From Acidimicrobiaceae bacterium (GTDB lineage: Bacteria; Actinomycetota; Acidimicrobiia; Acidimicrobiales; Ilumatobacteraceae): a stretch of DNA of 5,494 nucleotides. Shown piece after piece: positions 1 through 5,487 of the stretch. Position numbers and translations under genes: made by a program. The stretch's first letter is position 1, and every line of letters starts with the position of its first letter. The stretch spans positions 1-5,494 of the forward strand of contig VFMC01000124.1 of NCBI GenBank assembly GCA_006515795.1. Reading direction: 5' to 3'. Under the pieces are notes generated by a model. That model was given only the letters and a program-made list of their open reading frames with translations, did not search any database and was not told the origin of the DNA.

Positions 1-728
1 GCTGCGCCCACGACGACCGAGGCGAACGGCCCGGCCGTGGCCGCGGTGAACGTCGCCCCACCAACGGCCGACGTGCCCGCCTGGCAGTCGAAGTTCGCCT
101 TGATGAGGCCACCGGCCACCTGTGCGCTGATGTAGATACCCCCAGCCGGGGTAACGGCGCCGGGGCCCACCTGACCAGCCGGGATGGCCGGCAGCGATCC
201 TGGTGGAGCCTGCGAGAACGACACGGTTCCACCGGTCGGTGTCCACGTGGAATCCGCTAGCGACAGGTTCAGCGAGAGCGGAGTCGCCGTCTCGTCGGCC
301 GTCCCCGGAATGCCGTCGGGATCACCGACGGTCGTGCTGACGGTCGCCGTGAACTGGCGCACCGCAACCCCTTCGGTGGTGTTGGCACCAGCGATGCCCA
401 CCCAACCCCGTACCGGAATCGAGTTCGCGCCTACCGTCAACAACCCCAGGTTGTAGCCCGCAATTAACAAAGTGGCCGGCACGCTGGCCTGGAAATTGAC
501 TCCGCTGAGCGTAATGACTCCACCCCCAACTGTGGCTGGGTTTGGAGAAGCACTACCAGTCATGGAGATGTTGATGTCGCTGTAGTTACCGGTGGCGTTG
601 CTCTTGCAGGCGTTGTTCGCGGTCAAGGCCAACACCGAGGAGCTGGTGAAGCCCAACGACGCCACTGAGATCAGTGCGACCGCGATCAGGACAAGTGCAG
701 CGATGGCCAGCCGTTGGTGGCGTCGCAC
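1..728 (-). CDS. Secreted surface protein, paralog of the divergent WxL-like gene (3' part outside window)
   Basis: This frame stays open from a GTG at 728-726 to the left edge (242 codons visible). An in-frame TGA lies five codons upstream, so GTG is the first possible start, and a GAGGGG ribosome site (742-737) sits 8 nt before it. Residues 1-35 form a signal peptide: basic VRRHQR, then a long hydrophobic stretch. The mature part matches the N-terminal domain of the gene at 1098-2864 along its length. Shared blocks are NACKS.ATG, AGYNLGLLT, DPDGIP.T.DETATPL, FSQA.PGSLP and VAGGLIKANFDCQ. Two cysteines (C41, C215) align with C44 and C225 of the paralog and probably form a disulfide. The fold may be one of the beta-rich actinobacterial surface domains (DUF6801-like is my best guess, weakly held). 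Whether it also ends in a WxL-like domain cannot be seen. Coding is certain from the paralogy; function is unknown beyond export. Confidence 0.88.
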   Translation of the reverse strand, partial: MRRHQRLAIAALVLIAVALISVASLGFTSSSVLALTANNACKSNATGNYSDINISMTGSASPNPATVGGGVITLSGVNFQASVPATLLIAGYNLGLLTVGANSIPVRGWVGIAGANTTEGVAVRQFTATVSTTVGDPDGIPGTADETATPLSLNLSLADSTWTPTGGTVSFSQAPPGSLPAIPAGQVGPGAVTPAGGIYISAQVAGGLIKANFDCQAGTSAVGGATFTAATAGPFASVVVGA

Positions 729-768
729 GATGGGTTCCCCTCAAACTTTTTGATGTTGTGGCTCGGAT
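729..768 (-). promoter_or_regulatory. Conserved leader and RBS of the minus-strand gene
   Basis: Read on the minus strand, the 40 nt before the GTG contain ATCCGAGCCAC, AACATC and AGTTTGA, then GAGGGG 8 nt from the start. The same order, spacing and almost the same bases occur before the plus-strand gene (1059-1097). Conservation outside the coding region, continuing up to the start codon, supports both start choices and suggests that the duplication carried the 5' untranslated segment with it. Confidence 0.7.
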
Positions 769-789
769 CGGTCCGCCCCCAGCGGACCG
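769..789. repeat. Perfect 8-bp inverted repeat (hairpin) upstream of the minus-strand gene
   Basis: CGGTCCGC (769-776) and GCGGACCG (782-789) are exact reverse complements separated by CCCCA. The element lies just upstream of the conserved leader, about 40 nt before the GTG. If transcribed it would form a stable GC stem in the minus-gene 5' UTR; if not, it could be a protein-binding palindrome. No equivalent is seen at the same place before the plus-strand gene. Confidence 0.6.
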
Positions 790-818
790 CAGGACAGGTT
801 GCAACAAGCGCACACGCG

Positions 819-870
819 TGTCAAGTGCCTGGAGTAAGCACTTTGACAAGATCTCGTCAAGCACTTGACA
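819..870. promoter_or_regulatory. Cluster of GTCAAG/CTTGAC half-sites, candidate operator with divergent -35 elements
   Basis: TGTCAAGTGC (819-828) is the exact reverse complement of GCACTTGACA (861-870). Between them lie GCACTTTGACA (838-848), one base longer than the same motif, and GTCAAG (856-861), which forms a perfect palindrome with CTTGAC (864-869) around a CA spacer. TTGAC (843-847) and GTCAA (856-860) are also symmetric around AGATCT. Each half-site contains TTGAC(A/G), which resembles a sigma70-type -35 hexamer, on both strands. The arrangement suits a dimeric or multimeric regulator acting on both divergent genes. The regulator is not in this window. Confidence 0.5.
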
Positions 871-895
871 GCGCAACCCTACCACGAGGTAACAT
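865..895 (+). promoter_or_regulatory. Possible plus-strand promoter
   Basis: A TTGACA at 865-870 is followed, after a rather long 19-nt gap, by TAACAT at 890-895 (4 of 6 matches to TATAAT). If used, transcription would start near 902 and give a leader of about 195 nt for the gene at 1098. The spacing is not ideal and GC-rich actinobacterial promoters are hard to call by eye. A promoter nearer the gene, for example around GATTAT (1055-1060), is an alternative, although no good -35 sits before it. Confidence 0.25.
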
Positions 896-1058
896 ACCGC
901 CGCCTCGCCGCATGGAGTGGTGGGGAACGTAAAGGTTGCCACGGGGGGGGACGTCGCGATGACGACTCGTGGAGGCAGGGAACCGTCGGCGGGGTCCGAC
1001 ACTCTTCTCTGTGTTCCGGGAGCAATCGCGGACACTTCTTCATCCTTGGTGACGGATT

Positions 1059-1097
1059 ATCCGAGCCACCAACATCGAGTTTGAAGGAGTGATCCTC
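1059..1097 (+). promoter_or_regulatory. Conserved leader and RBS of the plus-strand WxL-like gene
   Basis: ATCCGAGCCACC, AACATC and GAGTTTGA lead into GAAGGAG (1083-1089), a strong ribosome site 8 nt before TTG at 1098. An in-frame GTG at 1089 overlaps the ribosome site itself and so is an unlikely start. The divergent paralog has the same 8-nt gap before its GTG, which decides the start in favour of TTG 1098. Confidence 0.7.
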
Positions 1098-2864
1098 TTG
1101 TCCCCATTCACACGGCGCCGCGGCGCCATAGTTGCCACGTTGGGCCTGTCGCTCAGCATGCTAGGCGTGGGGGTGACCAGTTCTGTCGTACACGCGGCGC
1201 CTGGCACGCTTACCACCACCAACGCCTGCAAGAGCAGTGCCACCGGCACTTTCAGCGACCTGCAGTGGACGCTCGGCGGCACCGCCGCTCCCAACCCCAT
1301 CACGCTCGGCACCGGCGACATCACCTTGTCGGGTGGCACGGTCTCTTCGGCGATACCGGCGACCATCCTGCTCGCGGGCTACAACCTGGGCCTGCTCACA
1401 ACCGGTCTGAACAACATCCCGACCACGGTCTGGGTCGCCCGCTCAGCCACCAACGTCGACATCGGCGGTGGCGTTGCCGGCACCAAGACCCAGGTCGACG
1501 TGCTGTCCCTCACACTGGTCACCACCATCACCGATCCCGATGGAATTCCGGCGACTCTCGACGAGACCGCCACTCCGTTGGCGGTGAACGAGGTATTGCC
1601 CAACTTCATCGTCACCCCGTTGGGCGGAAACGTGGCGTTCAGCCAGGCCGCTCCCGGCAGTCTGCCGACCATCGCCGCTGGAGTTGCTGCCCCCACCGCG
1701 GTCACGCCGTTGGGGAGCATCTACACCAGTTCGTCGGTCGCCGGCGGCCTCATCAAGGCCAACTTCGACTGCCAGCCCGGCACAGCGAACCTCGATCCGC
1801 CGCCCGCCACGAGCGGCCCCACGTTCACACCGGCAGCCTCGATCGGTGCGTTCGAGAACGGTGTGGTGGTTGCGCCGGCGACTGCTCCCGTGTGCAGCAA
1901 CGAAACAGCGAGCGTCGGCGTCACCCAGGCGGCCCCGATCGACATCAGCAACAACTGCTCCGACGTCAACGAGGCCCAAGGTGGCGGTAGCCCGTTCACC
2001 TACACCACCGGCGCCGTCTCGGCTGGAACCCTCGACGACACCGGAACCCTCGGTGACGGAATCTTCACCTACACCGCACCCGCGACCGACCCGGGCGCTC
2101 CGATCGTGGTGACCTTCACCGCGACCGACGCCTCCGGCCTCACCAGCGCCGCCGGCAGCATCACCATCACGATCTTGGCCAACAGTTGCGATGCGAGCAC
2201 CGCATCCTGCTCGCTCACCGAGATCGTCGTGCAGCCCGTCATCGGGGCGACGATGACCCTCGCCAAGGCGCCAGGGCTGGTCGTGATGTCGCCGGTGTTC
2301 TTGAACGGTGCCGAGCAGGTCAGCACCGGCACCATGCAGGGCATCACGATCACCAACGCCCGCGGCAACGCTGCCTCGTGGTCGGTGACCGCCTACATGA
2401 CCGACCTCGGTGCCGCCGGCAGCCCGACGTTCTCGCCGCTCCCCGGAGTGACGGTCCCGTTGTGCTCGAATGCCGGAGCTGGTCCGTTCATCGCCAACCC
2501 AGCCCTGGCGGCAACCATCGCCTCGAACCGGTTGTGCATCCCGGGCGACAACATGGGTTGGGTTCCGACATCGGCGGTCACACACAACGACATCCCGGGT
2601 GACGTGGCCGCTGTTGTTTCCGGACCAGCCAGTGCCGCCGATGCGGCAGCATGGCTAGCTCTGTTGGTTACCGCCGGCAACCTCGCTGATCCTGGCGTCG
2701 GAGTCGACGGCATCGGCGGCCTGTTGGGCAGCAAGACCCTGTGCTCGGCGCCTGTCAACCAGGCCGGTGGCACGTTCACCTGCAGTGCCTCGTTGTTCCT
2801 GGGCGTTCCGGCCAGCGCCGGGGCGGGCACCTACACGGGTGGTTTGGTCCTGACCCTGGTCTGA
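1098..2864 (+). CDS. Secreted multidomain surface protein with C-terminal WxL-like domain
   Basis: The protein has 588 aa from TTG 1098. Residues 1-33 are a signal peptide (FTRRR, then a hydrophobic core ending VHA). Residues 40-230 are the domain shared with the divergent gene at 1-728. Residues 263-362 look like a bacterial Ig-like/VCBS-type repeat, with FTYTAPA and VTFTATDASGLTSAAG as its typical end. Residues 375-588 resemble the WxL domain: ITITNARGNAASWSVT carries the first W-x-(L/V) motif (W428-S-V430), and the chain ends AGAGTYTGGLVLTLV, like the usual WxL C-terminus but without its second Trp. Known WxL domains bind the cell wall non-covalently. There is no LPXTG motif or C-terminal membrane segment. 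Ten cysteines (an even number, all outside the signal peptide) suggest disulfides. The next gene encodes a DUF916-like partner, which supports the WxL reading. The ligand or biological role of the N-terminal domain is unknown. Confidence 0.88.
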   Translation: MSPFTRRRGAIVATLGLSLSMLGVGVTSSVVHAAPGTLTTTNACKSSATGTFSDLQWTLGGTAAPNPITLGTGDITLSGGTVSSAIPATILLAGYNLGLLTTGLNNIPTTVWVARSATNVDIGGGVAGTKTQVDVLSLTLVTTITDPDGIPATLDETATPLAVNEVLPNFIVTPLGGNVAFSQAAPGSLPTIAAGVAAPTAVTPLGSIYTSSSVAGGLIKANFDCQPGTANLDPPPATSGPTFTPAASIGAFENGVVVAPATAPVCSNETASVGVTQAAPIDISNNCSDVNEAQGGGSPFTYTTGAVSAGTLDDTGTLGDGIFTYTAPATDPGAPIVVTFTATDASGLTSAAGSITITILANSCDASTASCSLTEIVVQPVIGATMTLAKAPGLVVMSPVFLNGAEQVSTGTMQGITITNARGNAASWSVTAYMTDLGAAGSPTFSPLPGVTVPLCSNAGAGPFIANPALAATIASNRLCIPGDNMGWVPTSAVTHNDIPGDVAAVVSGPASAADAAAWLALLVTAGNLADPGVGVDGIGGLLGSKTLCSAPVNQAGGTFTCSASLFLGVPASAGAGTYTGGLVLTLV

Positions 2865-2872
2865 CCCTGGTC
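2851..2872 (+). repeat. 11-bp perfect tandem duplication across the stop codon
   Basis: TGACCCTGGTC occurs twice without a gap (2851-2861 and 2862-2872). The second copy begins exactly with the TGA stop codon of the WxL-like gene; in the first copy the same bases are read in another frame as part of LTLV. This looks like a small slippage duplication and it sets the very C-terminus of the protein. Confidence 0.75.
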
Positions 2873-2900
2873 TCACCAGTCACGAACCTAGTCAAACTTG

Positions 2901-2940
2901 GCGGGCGGAGAGTCGGAACGAAATCTGACTCTCCGCCCGC
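2901..2940. terminator. Strong hairpin after the WxL-like gene (terminator or attenuator)
   Basis: GCGGGCGGAGAGTC (2901-2914) and GACTCTCCGCCCGC (2927-2940) are perfect reverse complements. Three more pairs (one G-U) extend the stem to 17 bp around the 6-nt loop ACGAAA. There is no T-run afterwards, as is common for hairpin terminators in high-GC actinobacteria. The hairpin begins 36 nt past the stop codon of the upstream gene and ends only 22 nt before the ATG of the next, which leaves no room for a separate promoter downstream of it. Partial read-through, or 3'-end stabilisation of the upstream transcript, is therefore plausible. Confidence 0.75.
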
Positions 2941-2962
2941 TGTCGTTGCCCAAGAGGATGAA

Positions 2963-3973
2963 ATGCTGAAGCCCCCGAGCACAATGGTGAAGATGCTGCG
3001 ATTCGCCACAGCGATGACCGTGGCGATGCTGGTGGGGCTGCCCTCGCCTGGTCACGGAGCGACCGTCCCGCCTGATGAAACCGACCCTGGCACCGATGAC
3101 GGCTCGTTCGCGGTGCAGCCGTCCGGCCCCACCGGTCCAGGCGGTCGCGACTACTTCATCTACACACTCGGTGCCGGCGAGGTGTTCGGCGACGTGGTCG
3201 CGGTGTCGAACGTCGGCACCGAAACGGCGACGTTCGTCGTGTACGGCACCGACGCGCTGAACACCACGGACGGGTCGTTCACGCTGCTACGCGAGGAGGA
3301 CCAACCCACCGACGTCGGGTCCTGGCTCGAGCTCGGCGCAACCCAGCACACGCTCGAGCCTGGCATGCGCGTCGACATCCCCTTCAAGGTGACGGTTCCC
3401 GACGATGCCGCTCCTGGTGATCATGCAGGCGCCATCGTCGCCCAGAAGATCAGTGATCCGACGCTTCCCGACGACGGCATCGGCCTGGACGTGCGCGTGC
3501 GCATCGGTGCCCGCATCTACGTCCGCGTCGACGGCCTGCTGAGCCCGTCGATATCCGTCGAGGATCTGAGCGTCGAATACGACACGCCCGCCAACCCATT
3601 CGCATCGCGGTTGGCACACATCAGCTACGTGTTGACCAACACCGGCAACGTTCGTTTGTCACCCACCGCGAAGCTGGGCCTCGCCGGCGTGTTCGGCCTC
3701 GGCGACCACCAACTGCCCGACCGGCAGATCCCAGAACTGCTACCCGGATCGTCGCTCGAGATCGCTGAGACCGTCCACGACGTGAAGCCCTACCTCCGAC
3801 TCACGGCAACCCTGGAAGTGCTCGCTCCCAGCGACAGCATCGAGGTGAGCACCACGATGAAGATCTGGGCCATCCCAGTTGGCCTGGTGGTCGGTCTCGC
3901 CTTGCTCATCCTGTCGCTGATCGCCGTCATCATCTGGCGCCGACGTCGCCGCGCGGGGCCGACGAAGCAGTGA
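2963..3973 (+). CDS. Membrane-anchored DUF916/DUF3324-like protein, predicted partner of the WxL-like protein
   Basis: The protein has 336 aa. The frame is open further upstream, but that extension overlaps the previous gene and the hairpin. ATG 2963 has AAGAGG 5 nt before it and is followed by a signal peptide (residues 1-33, hydrophobic core TAMTVAMLVGLP). Residues 48-160 match the DUF916-type (WxL protein peptidoglycan-binding) pattern: FAVQPSGP, then YFIYTLGAGEVFGDVVAVSN, WLEL, LEPGMRVDIPFKVTVP and DDAAPGDHAGAIVA. Residues 163-295 resemble the second, DUF3324-type (WxL host-binding) beta domain, with RIGARIYVRVDG and YVLTNTGNVRLSPTA. Residues 301-325 are a transmembrane helix followed by a short RRRRRAGPTKQ cytoplasmic tail. 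In Firmicutes such proteins are encoded beside WxL genes and bind WxL proteins and peptidoglycan. The same job at the outer face of the membrane is inferred here. Its stop overlaps the next start by 4 nt, so the two are probably translationally coupled. Confidence 0.88.
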   Translation: MLKPPSTMVKMLRFATAMTVAMLVGLPSPGHGATVPPDETDPGTDDGSFAVQPSGPTGPGGRDYFIYTLGAGEVFGDVVAVSNVGTETATFVVYGTDALNTTDGSFTLLREEDQPTDVGSWLELGATQHTLEPGMRVDIPFKVTVPDDAAPGDHAGAIVAQKISDPTLPDDGIGLDVRVRIGARIYVRVDGLLSPSISVEDLSVEYDTPANPFASRLAHISYVLTNTGNVRLSPTAKLGLAGVFGLGDHQLPDRQIPELLPGSSLEIAETVHDVKPYLRLTATLEVLAPSDSIEVSTTMKIWAIPVGLVVGLALLILSLIAVIIWRRRRRAGPTKQ

Positions 3974-5487
3974 ACCCAGGGCGCACCCGACTGGCCGGGG
4001 CCATCGCGGCCACGATCGTCGCATGCGCGCCCGTCGCAAGAGTCGCTGCCCAGGCGCCTGAGCCGCCGCCCGAGCAGCAACCCGAGGTTGCAGTCACCGA
4101 CGACCCATTTCCCGACGACATCCTCCACGAGGGCACGACCTTCAAGATCGAGGGCCAGCATTGGCCGCCCAACACACTCGTGCAACTCGAGGTGTGCGGT
4201 AGTCAGGCGAGATCTGGCTCGGCGGATTGCGCCACCAGCAATGCCCAGATCGTCGCCGCCGACGCGACGGGTTGGTTCCGCGCCCGCCTCGCAGTCGTCC
4301 TTCCCCCGTCGCCCTGTCCGTGCATCATCCGGGCGATGAGCCAGACGTCAGCTCTCTTGGCGACCGTGCCGATAGAGATCCCGAACGCGCCGACCGCGCA
4401 CCCCGGAGATGGAACCGTCAACGCTCCCGCGCTACGACGGATCGAGGTGAGCATGTCCCGCCTACGCGGTTCCGACACGTGGCAGACGTGGCTCGGTGGC
4501 CGGCCGAAACGTAGCCTCGAATTCGAGGTGGTGAACACCGGCTCTGTCGCGGTCAGCGATGCGACCGTCGCGTTGAGCATCGGGCCGTCCGACAGCCCCA
4601 CGGGTTTCGTCAAACCGGTGAAGATCGAAACTCTCGCAGTGGGCGAGTCGCGCACGTACACGGTGGCGATCGAGTTCGACTCGCTCGCCTATGGGGAACA
4701 GATCGTGCAAGGAACCGTCAACGGCGCCTCCGTGCCCGAGACGTTCTCCGCTTCGACCTCCACACATCCATGGCTGCTCATCGTGTTGCCGATCGCATTG
4801 GTCGCGCAAGCGATCCTGCTCTTCGTCCGCAACCGTTTGCGTCGCAGGTTGCACGATGATCAAGATGCACTGGCGATCGAAGCTGCGCCCGAGCTCAAGG
4901 CCATTGGAATGGGCGCGGCAGCGAGTACCCAGGAGTCGGAGGGGGACGCGCCCCAGTCGGAGGGCGAGCCGGACGACGACGGGTCCGTGGCCCCGGAAGG
5001 AGAGCCGGATGAGGCCGCGGTTTCACCGGTCGACGAGCGTTTGATCTTCATCGTCACGATCGTCGAGGACCTCGGCCCCGAAGATCTGGTCGAGTCAGCC
5101 AACCCGCGCCAATCGACGATGGTCGTGAGAGATCGGGGGCAGCTCGAGACGATGATCGTCGACCGCATCGAAGTGCCCGCAGCAGAGAGCGTCGACGGCG
5201 TCCCCTACTTTGGAAGCATCGACCTGATCACCGTCGTGTCGAATCCGGAAGTGACTGTCGGCGCGGCACACGCGGCGTGCGACGAGCTCAGTAGATGGAT
5301 CGATTCGAGCGTTCGCTCGAAGTCGCCGGGAGGGTCCGATGGCGCCGTATTGCGCCGATGGAACCACGGATCATCCGATCCCTCTCCGCATCACCGTCCT
5401 GGCGATGGAATCGTCGGCGCGCCGGAAATGGTGGTGCTAGCGGTGTTCCTGCGGGTCAGCAACGACCTGACCCCAACTACTAGTTGA
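3970..5487 (+). CDS. Single-pass membrane protein with neocarzinostatin-like and Ig-like ectodomains and an unknown cytoplasmic domain
   Basis: The protein has 505 aa from GTG 3970, which shares GTGA with the preceding stop. No good ribosome site is visible, so coupled translation is likely. Residues 1-28 are a signal peptide. Residues 45-137 resemble the neocarzinostatin apoprotein fold: GTTFKIEGQHWPPNTLVQLE, C76 and C87, ATGWFRARLAVV, then C116 and C118. The family's two disulfides have a similar order, although the second pair is closer here. Residues 155-262 form an Ig-like/CARDB-like domain (FEVVNTGSVAVSDATVAL, ETLAVGESRTYTVAIEF). Residues 267-287 are a transmembrane helix followed by RNRLRRRLHDD, so the rest should be cytoplasmic. 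Residues 320-352 are an acidic linker with EGEPD twice. Residues 356-505 are a compact alpha/beta-looking domain (LIFIVTIVEDL, YFGSIDLITVVS, MVVLAVFLRVS) that I do not recognise. Placement beside the DUF916-like gene suggests a surface complex, but its role is unknown. Confidence 0.85.
   Translation: MNPGRTRLAGAIAATIVACAPVARVAAQAPEPPPEQQPEVAVTDDPFPDDILHEGTTFKIEGQHWPPNTLVQLEVCGSQARSGSADCATSNAQIVAADATGWFRARLAVVLPPSPCPCIIRAMSQTSALLATVPIEIPNAPTAHPGDGTVNAPALRRIEVSMSRLRGSDTWQTWLGGRPKRSLEFEVVNTGSVAVSDATVALSIGPSDSPTGFVKPVKIETLAVGESRTYTVAIEFDSLAYGEQIVQGTVNGASVPETFSASTSTHPWLLIVLPIALVAQAILLFVRNRLRRRLHDDQDALAIEAAPELKAIGMGAAASTQESEGDAPQSEGEPDDDGSVAPEGEPDEAAVSPVDERLIFIVTIVEDLGPEDLVESANPRQSTMVVRDRGQLETMIVDRIEVPAAESVDGVPYFGSIDLITVVSNPEVTVGAAHAACDELSRWIDSSVRSKSPGGSDGAVLRRWNHGSSDPSPHHRPGDGIVGAPEMVVLAVFLRVSNDLTPTTS

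Larger units (their letters stand above)
729..1097. other. Divergent intergenic control region
   Basis: These 369 bp separate the start codons of two divergent paralogs. Short reading frames cross the region but have no ribosome sites, low-complexity Arg/Gly/Pro-rich translations and no recognisable protein features, so I treat it as non-coding. It contains, left to right, the minus-gene leader, a perfect hairpin, a cluster of palindromic half-sites with TTGACA-like hexamers, a run of eight G (943-950), and the plus-gene leader. Both promoters must lie here. Confidence 0.75.

Noticed and set aside
184..456. A plus-strand open frame opposite the left gene
   Set aside because: The minus-strand frame across this stretch is clearly paralogous to the 1098-2864 protein, so this is its antisense shadow.
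994..1033. Possible hairpin formed by GTCCG (994-998) and CGGAC (1029-1033) with an inner ACAC/GTGT pairing
   Set aside because: The stems are only 4-5 bp with unequal gaps, which is expected by chance in GC-rich DNA.
586..1035. A 149-codon minus-strand frame spanning the left gene start and the intergenic region
   Set aside because: It overlaps the paralogous frame in a different phase, lacks a ribosome site, and its translation is low-complexity. The half-site cluster and conserved leader argue that the region is regulatory.
1265..1990. A 241-codon plus-strand frame inside the WxL-like gene
   Set aside because: It is His/Arg-rich, has no ribosome site, and overlaps the well-supported frame. 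It is an out-of-frame shadow.
1443..2585. A 380-codon open frame on the minus strand opposite the WxL-like gene
   Set aside because: Its translation is a low-complexity Arg/Gly/Asp/His-rich string with no domain pattern. It is the antisense shadow of a GC-rich gene whose plus frame has a signal peptide, paralogy and recognisable domains.
2741..2962. Upstream extension of the DUF916-like gene to an in-frame start at 2741
   Set aside because: It would overlap the WxL-like gene by over 120 bases, run through the strong hairpin, and bury the signal peptide. ATG 2963 has a good ribosome site and an immediate signal peptide.
4203..4661. A 152-codon minus-strand frame opposite the third plus-strand gene
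   Set aside because: No ribosome site or domain pattern is seen, and the plus frame has a continuous multi-domain architecture.
5300..5487. Possible frameshift near the end of the third plus-strand gene, where the sequence becomes Pro/His/Gly-rich
   Set aside because: The frame resumes with a convincing hydrophobic strand (MVVLAVFLRVS) before the stop, and neither alternative frame gives a better continuation.
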